Position numbers and translations under genes: made by a program. A DNA stretch of 64,000 nucleotides, from assembly GCF_900103875.1 (NCBI RefSeq), contig NZ_LT629705.1:1254501-1318500 (forward strand), given 5' to 3'. How positions within the stretch are numbered: position 1 is the first letter of the stretch; the number at the start of each line of letters is the position of its first letter. Positions 35,706-44,428 of this stretch are shown here, in pieces. The notes beneath the pieces are model-generated. The model was not told the DNA's origin, made no database searches, and saw only the letters and a program-made list of their open reading frames with translations. The stretch is from Pseudomonas arsenicoxydans (lineage in GTDB: Bacteria; Pseudomonadota; Gammaproteobacteria; Pseudomonadales; Pseudomonadaceae).

Positions 35706-38417
35706 TTATCTCGCTACGAAGGCTGTGAGCACTTTGCCCAGCCGTTCGTTCTGTTCAGGGGTGATTTCACGTCCGGCACCATGGCCGGCATTGTCCTGCG
35801 TGATATAGGCCAGGCCCGAGAGCCAGTCGCCGAGGTAGCGTTGCGCCTGGTTCGCCGGTTGTGCTGGCAGCACGGGCACTTGTCCCGGACCAACGTCGGT
35901 GTAGAACGAGAACAGCGGCGCCTTGGCACCGGCGCGGCTGTTCGGACGCTCGCTCACCGGCTTCTGCAGGTAGCCGAACCAGGACACGAAATCACGCAGC
36001 ACACGTTGCACTTCGAATACCTGACGCTCGACCAGTTGATCGCGGCGCGCGCCACTTTGTGCACGCTTGAGGACGGCGCGGCTCAGTTGCCCCGGCAAGT
36101 CCTGGCGATAGCCGGCGGTGATCAGTTCGTCGACCACCGCTTCGAGCAAGGCCTTTTCCAGACCGAGCAGGTTGAGCAGGCTTTGGCGGGTGGTCAGTTC
36201 ACGCAAATGCGCGATCCAGGCCTTGAAGGCGGCTTTGGCGAACCGGTGCTCGTTGCTTTGCAACTCGGGCGCCGGGGCGCCGGCGTTGTTGCTGACCGGC
36301 GCTTCAGGACTTGTGTCGTCACCGAAATCGAAATCGAACCCGGCGTCGTTGCCGTACAGGCTCTGGCTCGGTGTCGGGGCGACAGGTTCATTGTCAGCGG
36401 CCGGCTCGTCATCGGTTTCGTACACGCCGCTGAGGTACAGGTCGCGCACCTCCTCGCTGGGCATGTCGAGTTGATCGATCAGCTCGCCGAGCACTGCCGG
36501 GCGACGGCCGAGGCCGGTCAGAATCATTTGTGCCTGGGCTTTCTTCGCGGCGGCGGCACCATCGGCGTCGGCGTGGTACCAGGTGCTCAGGCCGTGAGTG
36601 GTCAGGCCTTCGAGGCATTCGCTCAATTGCTCGCGGATGCGTTGCAACTTGAATTCGATGTTGGCCACGCCCTTGAAACTGCTGCTGAAGTGGCTGATGC
36701 CACCGTCATCGTTGCGCAGCATTTCTTTCCAGGCATTGGCCGGATTGTTGATGTGTTTGCACACCAGTTCGTTGTCGGCAAAGCTCACGCCCAGGGCGTC
36801 GACACGATCCTGGTAGCTGGCATTGAGGCCGGTCTCGGCGCCGCTTTCGTCTTGCACGATGAACGCCGCGTCCATCCGCGGTTTGCGCACCAGGAAGGTG
36901 TTCTGGAACGGCGTGCCGGCCCAATCGTTCATCCAGCTCAAGCTGCCGAAACGCTCGAGCATGGTCAGCTTGACCATGCCGTTCCAGCTCTCGTCATACT
37001 GATCAGGGGTCAGGCTCAGGGAGTTGGTGATGCGCAGGTCGAGCATGGTCAGCGCCCAGATCAGGCCGGTGTCGCGTTTGCTGCGAGCGGCTGCATCGGC
37101 GCCTTGAGTCTTCTCGATCCAGCGCGTCAGCACCGGACCGACGTCATTGACGTCGCTCTGCTTGGTCGAGCCGGTGCAGACCACCAGCGCGTTCATTTCC
37201 TGATTATCGGTGTAGCGTTCGAACAGGTAAGCGACCTTGCCACGCAGGATCAACTGCGAGACGGAGTTGTCCTTGGTGCTGGATTCCGGGTCGCGGGAGT
37301 CGGCGATCTCGTGCAGCTTCTTGCGTCCGCGATAACCGGGGAAGTCCAGCAAGTCGACCTGGTTGACGATGTCGTCCGCCGGAGCCTCGATCAGGCCGAA
37401 GGTCATCTCGGCGGTCAGTGCTGCCAGTTGCGCGACCGGGATGCCCTGACTGTTTTGCAGGCGGCCGTCGACCTGGGGACGCACGTCAATCGGCAAGTCC
37501 TGCGGGCTGCCGAAGCGCTCAAGGATGTCGACGTTCATGATGCTATCGCGCTGGCTGTAGGTGTCGTTTTCGAAACTCACCAAGGCGTGCAGCGGGGCGA
37601 ACACGGTTTCGGGCAGGCCCAGTTTGTGCAGCGCGCCAGCCAATTGCTGGTACACACGCGTCAGCTCGCTTTGCTCACCCCAAAGGATCGAAAACAGCTC
37701 GGCGCGTTCCTGGAAGTTCAGGCGCGGCGCCAGTTGCAAAGCCGTCGGCCAATACAGGTGCTCAAGCTTTTTCACCGAGTTACGGAAGTTGTCCCGCAGG
37801 TAATCCCACAGTGAAACCAGGTCGTCGGCACTGACGCCCGGTTGCAGCGGCCCGGTCTCGCGTCCTTCGAACGGTTTCAGCACACGCTGGATGCGCTCTT
37901 CGTCGATCTCGTAGGAAATCCGTTCAAGGTCGAAATCCTTGAACCAGGAGTTGGCGAGAATCTTCGCCAGCTCGATTTCCTTGAACAGCGTCAGCTCGAC
38001 CGGGAACTGCGGATCCTGGCTAGGCGTGGCGCGACGACTGAAGCGCGTCACCAGGCCGGTGGCTTCCTTGCCGCCACCCACCGGGTTGATGTGCTTGATG
38101 AAGTCCAGGCGTTGGCCACCGAAATCGGTTTCCAGTTTGCCGTTCTGACCGGCCGCCAGCGCCGAGATCAGGTAGGACTTGCCGGCCTGGGACAAGCCGA
38201 AAAAGCCGATGGTCATCGGCGTGCAGGCCACACGACCCAGGCTGTGAGCCAGGTTGCGGGCACGGTGCAGGCGGATGTTCAGGTTGTCGGCTTCGCTGTC
38301 CAGGCGCGGCGCATTGCCGCGCGTCTGGGCAATCCAGTCCAGCGCCTGACCGGCGCCTTCATAAACAGCGGCCCAACTGGCAGAGAGCTGAGTTTGATCG
38401 GGGGTCAGGTCATTCAT
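35706..38417 (-). CDS. SrfC-family protein, P-loop GTPase-like
   Basis: A 903-residue protein of the 'putative virulence factor' SrfC family. A P-loop is visible as FGLSQAGKSY (73-82), and a switch II/DxPG-like motif as LLDFPGYRGRKK (about 356-367); the long distance between them resembles large dynamin-type or septin-like GTPases with insertions. A candidate base-recognition strand is ALVVCTGSTKQSD. The rest is helical; an acidic low-complexity stretch lies near 680-730. No signal or membrane segment, so cytoplasmic. Its start overlaps the stop of the SrfB-like gene by 4 bases, so the two are translationally coupled. Confidence 0.85.
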   Translation of the reverse strand: MNDLTPDQTQLSASWAAVYEGAGQALDWIAQTRGNAPRLDSEADNLNIRLHRARNLAHSLGRVACTPMTIGFFGLSQAGKSYLISALAAGQNGKLETDFGGQRLDFIKHINPVGGGKEATGLVTRFSRRATPSQDPQFPVELTLFKEIELAKILANSWFKDFDLERISYEIDEERIQRVLKPFEGRETGPLQPGVSADDLVSLWDYLRDNFRNSVKKLEHLYWPTALQLAPRLNFQERAELFSILWGEQSELTRVYQQLAGALHKLGLPETVFAPLHALVSFENDTYSQRDSIMNVDILERFGSPQDLPIDVRPQVDGRLQNSQGIPVAQLAALTAEMTFGLIEAPADDIVNQVDLLDFPGYRGRKKLHEIADSRDPESSTKDNSVSQLILRGKVAYLFERYTDNQEMNALVVCTGSTKQSDVNDVGPVLTRWIEKTQGADAAARSKRDTGLIWALTMLDLRITNSLSLTPDQYDESWNGMVKLTMLERFGSLSWMNDWAGTPFQNTFLVRKPRMDAAFIVQDESGAETGLNASYQDRVDALGVSFADNELVCKHINNPANAWKEMLRNDDGGISHFSSSFKGVANIEFKLQRIREQLSECLEGLTTHGLSTWYHADADGAAAAKKAQAQMILTGLGRRPAVLGELIDQLDMPSEEVRDLYLSGVYETDDEPAADNEPVAPTPSQSLYGNDAGFDFDFGDDTSPEAPVSNNAGAPAPELQSNEHRFAKAAFKAWIAHLRELTTRQSLLNLLGLEKALLEAVVDELITAGYRQDLPGQLSRAVLKRAQSGARRDQLVERQVFEVQRVLRDFVSWFGYLQKPVSERPNSRAGAKAPLFSFYTDVGPGQVPVLPAQPANQAQRYLGDWLSGLAYITQDNAGHGAGREITPEQNERLGKVLTAFVAR

Positions 38418-41400
38418 TTGCGTTTCACACTTCCACTGTCGAGCCAGTACTTGGTCTCGCTCAGGCCGGCGTCGAGCATGGTGTTGAGTTCCAGCTCGAG
38501 GTCGCTGCGCGGGTTGAAGTTGACGTTGTTACAGTTGGATTCGATGTTGCGAACCGAGAGGCGGTCGCTGACCAGATCCTGCTTGCGGGTGTACTTGTCC
38601 GCCGGCTTGACCTCGAACCGTACCTTGAGCAACGGCGCACTGCCGTTTTCACCCACCGCGCGGGAGAACTTCTCCCGACCGGCCTTGGTGAACCGCAAGG
38701 TGTACAGCGGCGAGGCGGCCCAGCGGTCAGCGGCCAGTTGGCGGAAACCGAGGCGCAGATCGCCGCGCATTTCCAGTTGTGGCGTGTCGGCGGCTTCACC
38801 CACGCCGATTTCCGGCAGCTTGATTTTGTAGTCTTCGGACTGGATGTCGCGGTACAGCACGTCGGCATCCTTGATCACGTTGTTCAGGTCGATCACGCCG
38901 ATGTGCTTGACCGTCGAATACGGCTTGAGCGCCGACGCACGGAAGTAGAAGTTCGGCACGCTGTGGTTGGCGCACAACAGGCAGAGCATCGCACCAACCG
39001 AGGCAGTGCTTTTCGGATCGTCGATCCGGCCGTTCTTGTGGAACGGATACCAGCCGCCGGTGCGGTAGTTTTGCAGCGCCAGAATGCGGCCCGGTGGCAG
39101 CGGCAGCACCTTGCGAATGAACGCCTGGATGCCGGGCAGGCGCGAAGGGCGGCCAGTCAGCAGCAGGACGTCGCACGGGTAATGCGCGACCACTTCGCAC
39201 AGCGCACCGAGAATCTTGGTGATGTTGATCTGGTCGTTGAGGAACGCGGCGTGGAGCTTTTGCAGGTCGAAGCTGATCGGCGCGGCATACAGGTCGAAAC
39301 CGCTCTGACCACCGACATCACGGCGCACGGCGGCGTTGACGTAGTCGAGCACGGTCTGGCTGATCGCGTTGTCACCGAGCAACTGGCGATAGCTTTGCGG
39401 GGTGACTTCTTGCGGGACCTGCGGATCGTAGTGCTCGTACGCCTTGAGCAGCGCCAGGCCCAGCGGAACGAACACCTGCAGGTTCAATTGCTGGCGCAGG
39501 ATCATATCCTGAGCGCTGACCGATTCGTCGCCGCACAGCCGCGACATCAGCGAATCCGGGGCTTTCACTCCGGCGTTCTGCAAGGCTTTTTCGAAGCTTG
39601 GCAGGATGAAGTCCTGAATCACGTCCAGCAGGATGTCGTCACCGGCCACTTTGAAGCCATCGCGAAAACGCTGCTCGGGCACGATGTGCACGTTGCTTCC
39701 GCTGCCGGTGTTGCCGGCGCGGTCGAGGCGGTAGTCGGTGATCACTAGGTCGGTGGTGCCGCCGCCGATGTCGATGGTCGCCAGGGTGATGCGTTCGCGG
39801 TCGGTCTTGTCCGGCCGGGCGATGGTGTCGAAAAACTCCTCCGGGTGACCGGCGAAATTCTCGTTAACCTCGGTGTACAGGTACACCAACTGGCCGCAGG
39901 AGGCTTCGTCCCATTCCACGCGAATACTCGGGATCGGCGTACGCGGGCTGACGGCCTGATCCAAATGAGGGTCTTCCTCGCCGGTATGCCAGCCGAGGCT
40001 TTTCCACACCAGGCCGATGGCTTGCAGCATGCGTTCGTTGAGGATGCTGCGCTCGGCCTGGGGCATGCCCGGCGGCACGGTCAGGGTGATGCTGTTGAGC
40101 TGGCGTGGCACGCGGGTGTGACCCTGGCGCGAGCGTTGGGCCGGGCTGTTGATTTGCGACAGCGCCTGGGCCAGCACTTCGGCGAGCATGAAGGTCATCA
40201 GCGAGCTGCGCGAATAACGCGGCATGAACACCGGCAGACGATCGTCTTCTTCGAGGCTGTAAAGCGCCTCGCCGGTTTCGTTGATCAGGTGCGAGAAGGG
40301 CGCGGCAGTGGCGTACGGCTCGCTGTCGGTCTTGATGTACGAGCAGTTGAAGCGCCAGCCGTGGCCGTAGGCGTTTTCATCCCACAAGTAACGTTTCGGA
40401 CTGGACAGGCCGGTGGAGCCTTCGGTGCCGCGACGACGGCTGGCCAGACGGCTGGCCTCGTTGCCGACCCGGGCGATCGTCGCCCACTGGAAGGCATCGT
40501 GCCGGCCGCTCTTGACCGAGCAATGGTCCTTGCCGAAATACGCTTGGGCGAATTCGACGCGGCTTTCGAACGGCAGGTTATAGGTGTGCTCAGGGGTGAT
40601 CAGATCGCGCAGTTCCAGCACGTAGTTCTGCTTCAGCCCGGAGCCGGCCTGACCGTGGTTTTCGATCAGGATGCCGCAGGTGCGCGAGTTGCCGACGTCC
40701 AGCACCAGGTCCACCGGAATCGGTTTGACCAGGCCATTGCTGTCGTTGGCGACTACTTTCAGTTCGGGGATTTCAACTTTTGCACGAACCGTTGATTGCT
40801 GGGCAGCTGACGGCGTGCTCAACAGGCTGAGCAAGTTGAGGTAGTGCGCCAAGTGATAATTGGCGCGGATATCGGTGTCCAGCTCTGCGCGCGAGCGGTG
40901 GGCATTGCCCTCGTTGAACACTTCCAACAGCCACTCGTTGACCCACGGCTGGGCCAGGAACCAACGGGTTTCGCTGGCCTTCGTCGCCAATTTGAAGGAC
41001 ACGCCGGAGCTGATGTCTTCTTCGTTTGGCGCCAGGTAAGCAGTGCCGTCACGCTTGGGCATCACGCGGCTGTCGAAGGCCATCGTCAGGCGGTGGGTGT
41101 TGCCGTCAATGTCGGGTGTCGCCAGTTTGACCAGGCGCATGCGCGACCAGTTGGTCGGGCCTTCGTCGAAGCGGTGCGGTGGCATGAAACGGAAAAACGG
41201 GGTCGGCAGCCAGACACCATCGAGTAGCTCGAGGCTGCTTTTCATGTCGACGCTGAACGCAGGTTTGGCCTTCTCGACCTTTTCCGGCTCCGGCTCGTAG
41301 AAAAAGAAGTCTTTCTCTTCGTTGTACGACAGGCGGCAGATCAACCCGCTGATCATCGGCGCGAACTCGCCCGCCGGTTCTTTGCGAGGATCCAGGCGCA

Positions 41401-41479
41401 GGGCGAAATCCATGAACTGGATGCCGGTGTCGCTGACCAGCGTGACGGTGTCTTCGAATTGGGTGACTTCAGGCAACAT
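38414..41479 (-). CDS. SrfB-family protein, actin/Hsp70-fold ATPase
   Basis: A 1021-residue cytoplasmic protein of the SrfB family. The nucleotide-binding motifs of the actin/Hsp70 superfamily are visible in order: phosphate-1 LVLDVGNSRTCGILIE (about 258-273), phosphate-2 ATIDIGGGTTDLVITDY (567-583) and the adenosine motif VLLLTGRPSRLPG (771-783). Residues 1-250 and 830-1021 are additional domains without recognised relatives. In Salmonella srfB lies with srfA and srfC under SsrB/flagellar control; its biochemical role is unclear. It follows the SrfA-like gene by 17 bases. Confidence 0.87.
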   Translation of the reverse strand: MLPEVTQFEDTVTLVSDTGIQFMDFALRLDPRKEPAGEFAPMISGLICRLSYNEEKDFFFYEPEPEKVEKAKPAFSVDMKSSLELLDGVWLPTPFFRFMPPHRFDEGPTNWSRMRLVKLATPDIDGNTHRLTMAFDSRVMPKRDGTAYLAPNEEDISSGVSFKLATKASETRWFLAQPWVNEWLLEVFNEGNAHRSRAELDTDIRANYHLAHYLNLLSLLSTPSAAQQSTVRAKVEIPELKVVANDSNGLVKPIPVDLVLDVGNSRTCGILIENHGQAGSGLKQNYVLELRDLITPEHTYNLPFESRVEFAQAYFGKDHCSVKSGRHDAFQWATIARVGNEASRLASRRRGTEGSTGLSSPKRYLWDENAYGHGWRFNCSYIKTDSEPYATAAPFSHLINETGEALYSLEEDDRLPVFMPRYSRSSLMTFMLAEVLAQALSQINSPAQRSRQGHTRVPRQLNSITLTVPPGMPQAERSILNERMLQAIGLVWKSLGWHTGEEDPHLDQAVSPRTPIPSIRVEWDEASCGQLVYLYTEVNENFAGHPEEFFDTIARPDKTDRERITLATIDIGGGTTDLVITDYRLDRAGNTGSGSNVHIVPEQRFRDGFKVAGDDILLDVIQDFILPSFEKALQNAGVKAPDSLMSRLCGDESVSAQDMILRQQLNLQVFVPLGLALLKAYEHYDPQVPQEVTPQSYRQLLGDNAISQTVLDYVNAAVRRDVGGQSGFDLYAAPISFDLQKLHAAFLNDQINITKILGALCEVVAHYPCDVLLLTGRPSRLPGIQAFIRKVLPLPPGRILALQNYRTGGWYPFHKNGRIDDPKSTASVGAMLCLLCANHSVPNFYFRASALKPYSTVKHIGVIDLNNVIKDADVLYRDIQSEDYKIKLPEIGVGEAADTPQLEMRGDLRLGFRQLAADRWAASPLYTLRFTKAGREKFSRAVGENGSAPLLKVRFEVKPADKYTRKQDLVSDRLSVRNIESNCNNVNFNPRSDLELELNTMLDAGLSETKYWLDSGSVKRK

Positions 41480-41496
41480 GTCGGGTTATTCCGTTT

Positions 41497-42894
41497 TTAT
41501 TCGGCCACGTGCCGCATGGACATGGGGAATTGTTCTTTGCCATAACCGCCGGTGCAGTCTGCGACTGTGGTCGCCCCTTTGCGGCAGTTGACCTTGGGCA
41601 TGTCGTAAGTGCTGCCATCGCCACACACGGCCTGGCCCTGACTGTCGATGGCCAGGCTGCCACCCTTCATAGTAGCGCTCACCGGCCCGGTGCATTTCGT
41701 GCCGTCGGCCTGGTGTACGGTGACTTCGCCCTTACCGTCCTTGAGCTGGTATTCCAGACGCAGGGGTTTGCCGGTTCGGCGATCCTGAATACCGGCACCG
41801 GCGCGGAACTGACCGTCGAGGAACTTGGCGGCACCGTCGGCAGCGTCTGGCGGAATGCTCAGGGGAGGGCCGGGTTTTGTGGCAGCGGCGGGTTTTTCGC
41901 CCTCGGGCGATGTGATATCCGGCGGTGCGGTTTTGTTTTCGGGTGGCGCGGTTGGCGATTCGGCGGCCGGGTCTGCTGCCGGATCTTTCGCAGGGTCTTT
42001 GGCCGGGTCTTGGGTCACGCCGGCGGGCGCTGTGTCAGCCTCGTTACCTTCGACCGCCGGCGCTTCCACGCCATGAGTTCCGGTCACGGCGGTGCCGGTT
42101 CCTGTAGTGGAGCCCACAACCGTGCCATTCACTGGAATGCCATTCAACGTCGTGACCTTGCCAGGCAGTTGCGGCTCTTCCAGTTGTTTTTCCGCCGGCA
42201 CAATGCCCTCAGGCAGCAGGTTTACCGCGACCAACGGAATCGGCACGCAACCGCGCAAACCGAGCAACAGCCACAAAAGCAGCAGCAGGAGTGGCAGCAG
42301 TAACAGCCACCACCAGCGACGCCACCATGGACGGGCGACCACCGGCACGACGGGCGCAACAACAGGCGCGGGCTCGACCTCAGGTGGAAGCGTGAACGCG
42401 GGCGGAACCTGATAGAGGCAGTGCAGGGGATCGCGAGTACCGTTACCGGCATGCTCGAAACCCCAAAAGGTCAGCACCGGTTTGCCCTGCACCAGGTAGA
42501 CGAAATTCTCGTCGGGGAAATGAATGACGCGCTTGAGTAGCTTGCCGAACACGGCTTTGTCGCCTTGCTGCGGTTCGCCGGAATCAGTCACCAGGAAACG
42601 CTGGCTCAACTCTTCGAGCGCGGTTTTCAGCGCTTCAAGTTGGCGGCGGGCAGGGGCGCGTTCTTCTTCGGTCGCACTGCTCCACGGAATTACATCGCCG
42701 TCGAGGCCGCTGTACCAGTCGATCTGGTTACCGAGCTCATCGCTTTGAGGGATGGCCAGATGATCGACCAACTCGGGATTTTTGCGGCGAATGGCTTCGC
42801 GCAATTGCAAGGCAGCCCGGTAGACCGGTTGACCTGTTTCGCCCAGGGCAATAAATGACCCGCTCTTACCGCTGCGTAATAGTGCCCCGCGCAT
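41497..42894 (-). CDS. SrfA-like bitopic protein (first gene of the srf/tag-like operon)
   Basis: A 465-residue protein. Residues 1-150 form a cytoplasmic domain (AIPQSDELGNQIDWYSGLDG, later NFVYLVQGKPVLTFWGFEHA). A membrane helix lies at about 193-213, preceded by RPWWRRWWW. A Pro/Ala-rich periplasmic linker with repeated KDPA units spans 225-350, and a C-terminal beta-rich domain 360-460 has two cysteine pairs (TKCTGPVSATM, QAVCGDGSTY, VNCRKGATT, ADCTGGYG). The ATG has a GGAG site eight bases upstream. It matches the place and layout of SrfA. Its N-terminal domain resembles that of the last protein of the operon. Confidence 0.78.
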   Translation of the reverse strand: MRGALLRSGKSGSFIALGETGQPVYRAALQLREAIRRKNPELVDHLAIPQSDELGNQIDWYSGLDGDVIPWSSATEEERAPARRQLEALKTALEELSQRFLVTDSGEPQQGDKAVFGKLLKRVIHFPDENFVYLVQGKPVLTFWGFEHAGNGTRDPLHCLYQVPPAFTLPPEVEPAPVVAPVVPVVARPWWRRWWWLLLLPLLLLLLWLLLGLRGCVPIPLVAVNLLPEGIVPAEKQLEEPQLPGKVTTLNGIPVNGTVVGSTTGTGTAVTGTHGVEAPAVEGNEADTAPAGVTQDPAKDPAKDPAADPAAESPTAPPENKTAPPDITSPEGEKPAAATKPGPPLSIPPDAADGAAKFLDGQFRAGAGIQDRRTGKPLRLEYQLKDGKGEVTVHQADGTKCTGPVSATMKGGSLAIDSQGQAVCGDGSTYDMPKVNCRKGATTVADCTGGYGKEQFPMSMRHVAE

Positions 42895-42927
42895 TCAAAC
42901 TCCATATGTTCCGTTGCGCAAAATTGA

Positions 42928-43003
42928 CAGACAAAGGTGTCTGCGCTTGCTCCTGCAATTAGCTGGCGACCTTAATGTCATAATGATGTCGCCGTCAATT
43001 AGC
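42928..43003. promoter_or_regulatory. Repeat-rich control region upstream of the srf/tag-like operon
   Basis: CAGACA-AAGG-TGTCTG (42928-42943), GGCGAC-N17-GTCGCC (42965-42993) and a direct repeat CAATTAGC (42956-42963 and 42996-43003, 40 bp apart) cluster just upstream of the SrfA-like start. A weak minus-strand promoter TTGACG-N17-TTAAGG (42998 to 42970) overlaps them. These are candidate operators; no regulator is assigned. Confidence 0.4.
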
Positions 43004-43103
43004 GGAGGTCCAAAACCGTATGAGACTAGCGTAAGTGTGCGGAGGTTGCATGAGGTCAATTTGATTTGACTTGGGAAGGCTCGGAGGGGGGCTTTTTTAA
43101 GCT

Positions 43104-43131
43104 TGCTGAAACGTTTCATCAGCGTTATAAA
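43104..43131 (+). promoter_or_regulatory. Promoter with embedded Cra/LacI-type operator upstream of the DUF4432 gene
   Basis: TTGCTG (43104-43109), 16 bases, TATAAA (43126-43131). The perfect 12-bp palindrome TGAAACGTTTCA (43107-43118) overlaps the -35 box and spacer. This palindrome equals the core of the FruR/Cra consensus and is close to other LacI-family sites, so repression relieved by a sugar signal is plausible. Confidence 0.5.
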
Positions 43132-43161
43132 AAACGCACAACTCCAAGAAAGGCTTTCCCC

Positions 43162-44376
43162 ATGAACCCGCTTAAACTCGCTATCGCCTTCGGGGCGCTC
43201 ACCGCTGCCTCTCACGCCCTGGCCTGGGATTACGTGCTGCTCGACAGCGACAAGGCTCCCCAGAATTGGCAGATCACCAGCCAACAACTCGGGGTGAAGA
43301 CCGACCGACCTTTTTCCGTGACCCTTCGCACCTTGCACGGCGGTCGGCAAGAAGGCGTCAGCATCGTCGACATCGATAACGGCGCGCTGAAACTTTCGGT
43401 GGTGCCAACTCGCGGGATGAACGTGTTGCAAGCATCTGTCGGCGATGTGCGCATGGGCTGGGATTCGCCGGTCAAGGACGTGGTCAATCCGTCCTTCATC
43501 GAACTCAACGGCCGAGGCGGACTGGGCTGGCTCGAAGGCTTCAACGAACTGGTCGCCCGCTGTGGTTACGAATGGGTCGGCCACCCCGGCATCGACAACG
43601 GCGAACTCCTGACCCTGCATGGCCGCGCCGCTAACATTCCCGCCAGCAAAGTCACCCTGCACATCGACGAAAAACCACCTTATGCCATCAGCCTGCGCGG
43701 CGAGCTGAAAGAGCAGGCGTTCAAGAAAGTCGACTTCTCCGTCGCCACCGAGCTGGTCACTGAACCCGGCAGCGTCGCGTTCGCCCTCAACGACACGCTG
43801 ACCAACAACGGCGACTATCCGAAGGAATACCAGGCGCTGTACCACAGCAACTTCAGCACGCCGTTCCTGGAACAGGGCGCAAGGTTTGTGGCGCCGGTGA
43901 AACAGGTGTCGCCATTCAACGACAAGGCCAAAGGGGATTTGCCGGATTGGCAGACTTACCGTGCGCCGACCAAGGACTACGACGAGACGGTTTACAACGT
44001 CGTGCCTTACGGCGACGCCAAGGGCGAAACGCTGACCGTGCTGCATAACAAGGCCGGGAGCCTTGGGGTGTCGGTTGGGTTTAATACTCAGCAGTTGCCA
44101 GTGTTTTCGTTGTGGAAGAACACCGATACGCAAGGGCAGGGGTATGTCACCGGATTGGAGCCTGGGACGAGCTTTTCCTACAACCGCCGGTATCAGCGGC
44201 CGCTGGGTCTGGTGCCGATGATTGGGGTTAAAGAGCAGAAGCAATTTCAGATTCATTACAGCCTGTTGGCAGATAAAGGGGCTGTGGATAAGGCGCTGAA
44301 GCGAGTGAGCGAGATTCAGGGTGGGCGGGAGACTGAGGTAAGGCAGGCGCCGTTGGTGGATTTGACCAAAGAGTAA
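43162..44376 (+). CDS. Exported aldose-1-epimerase-like protein (DUF4432)
   Basis: A 404-residue protein with a signal peptide (MNPLKLAIAFGALTAASHAL, then A-WDYVLLDS) and a galactose-mutarotase-like fold of the DUF4432 kind: LKLSVVPTRGMNVLQASVGD, GGLGWLEGFNELVARCG, LLTLHGRAANIPASKV and a C-terminal EPGTSFSYNRRYQRPLGLVP. Family members bind hexose derivatives. It is divergent from the srf/tag-like operon. ATG 43162 has an AAGAAAGG site. The substrate is unknown; the Cra-like operator upstream suggests a link with sugar use. Confidence 0.85.
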   Translation: MNPLKLAIAFGALTAASHALAWDYVLLDSDKAPQNWQITSQQLGVKTDRPFSVTLRTLHGGRQEGVSIVDIDNGALKLSVVPTRGMNVLQASVGDVRMGWDSPVKDVVNPSFIELNGRGGLGWLEGFNELVARCGYEWVGHPGIDNGELLTLHGRAANIPASKVTLHIDEKPPYAISLRGELKEQAFKKVDFSVATELVTEPGSVAFALNDTLTNNGDYPKEYQALYHSNFSTPFLEQGARFVAPVKQVSPFNDKAKGDLPDWQTYRAPTKDYDETVYNVVPYGDAKGETLTVLHNKAGSLGVSVGFNTQQLPVFSLWKNTDTQGQGYVTGLEPGTSFSYNRRYQRPLGLVPMIGVKEQKQFQIHYSLLADKGAVDKALKRVSEIQGGRETEVRQAPLVDLTKE

Positions 44377-44428
44377 GCGGCCTTGCGAGATGAGCGGTGG
44401 AATTCTGTGTTCACCGCTCATCAAAAGG

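Noticed and set aside
35781..37814. 677-codon open frame antisense to the SrfC-like gene
   Set aside because: Mirror frame of a real gene; low-complexity translation and no ribosome site.
26456..42894. A type VI secretion locus
   Set aside because: Only TagRST/PpkA-like parts are present; no TssB/C, Hcp, VgrG, ClpV or TssJLM homologue is seen.
26456..42894. Integrated prophage or conjugative island
   Set aside because: No integrase, tRNA attachment site, phage structural or transfer gene; xerC at 52879 is the chromosomal dimer-resolution recombinase.
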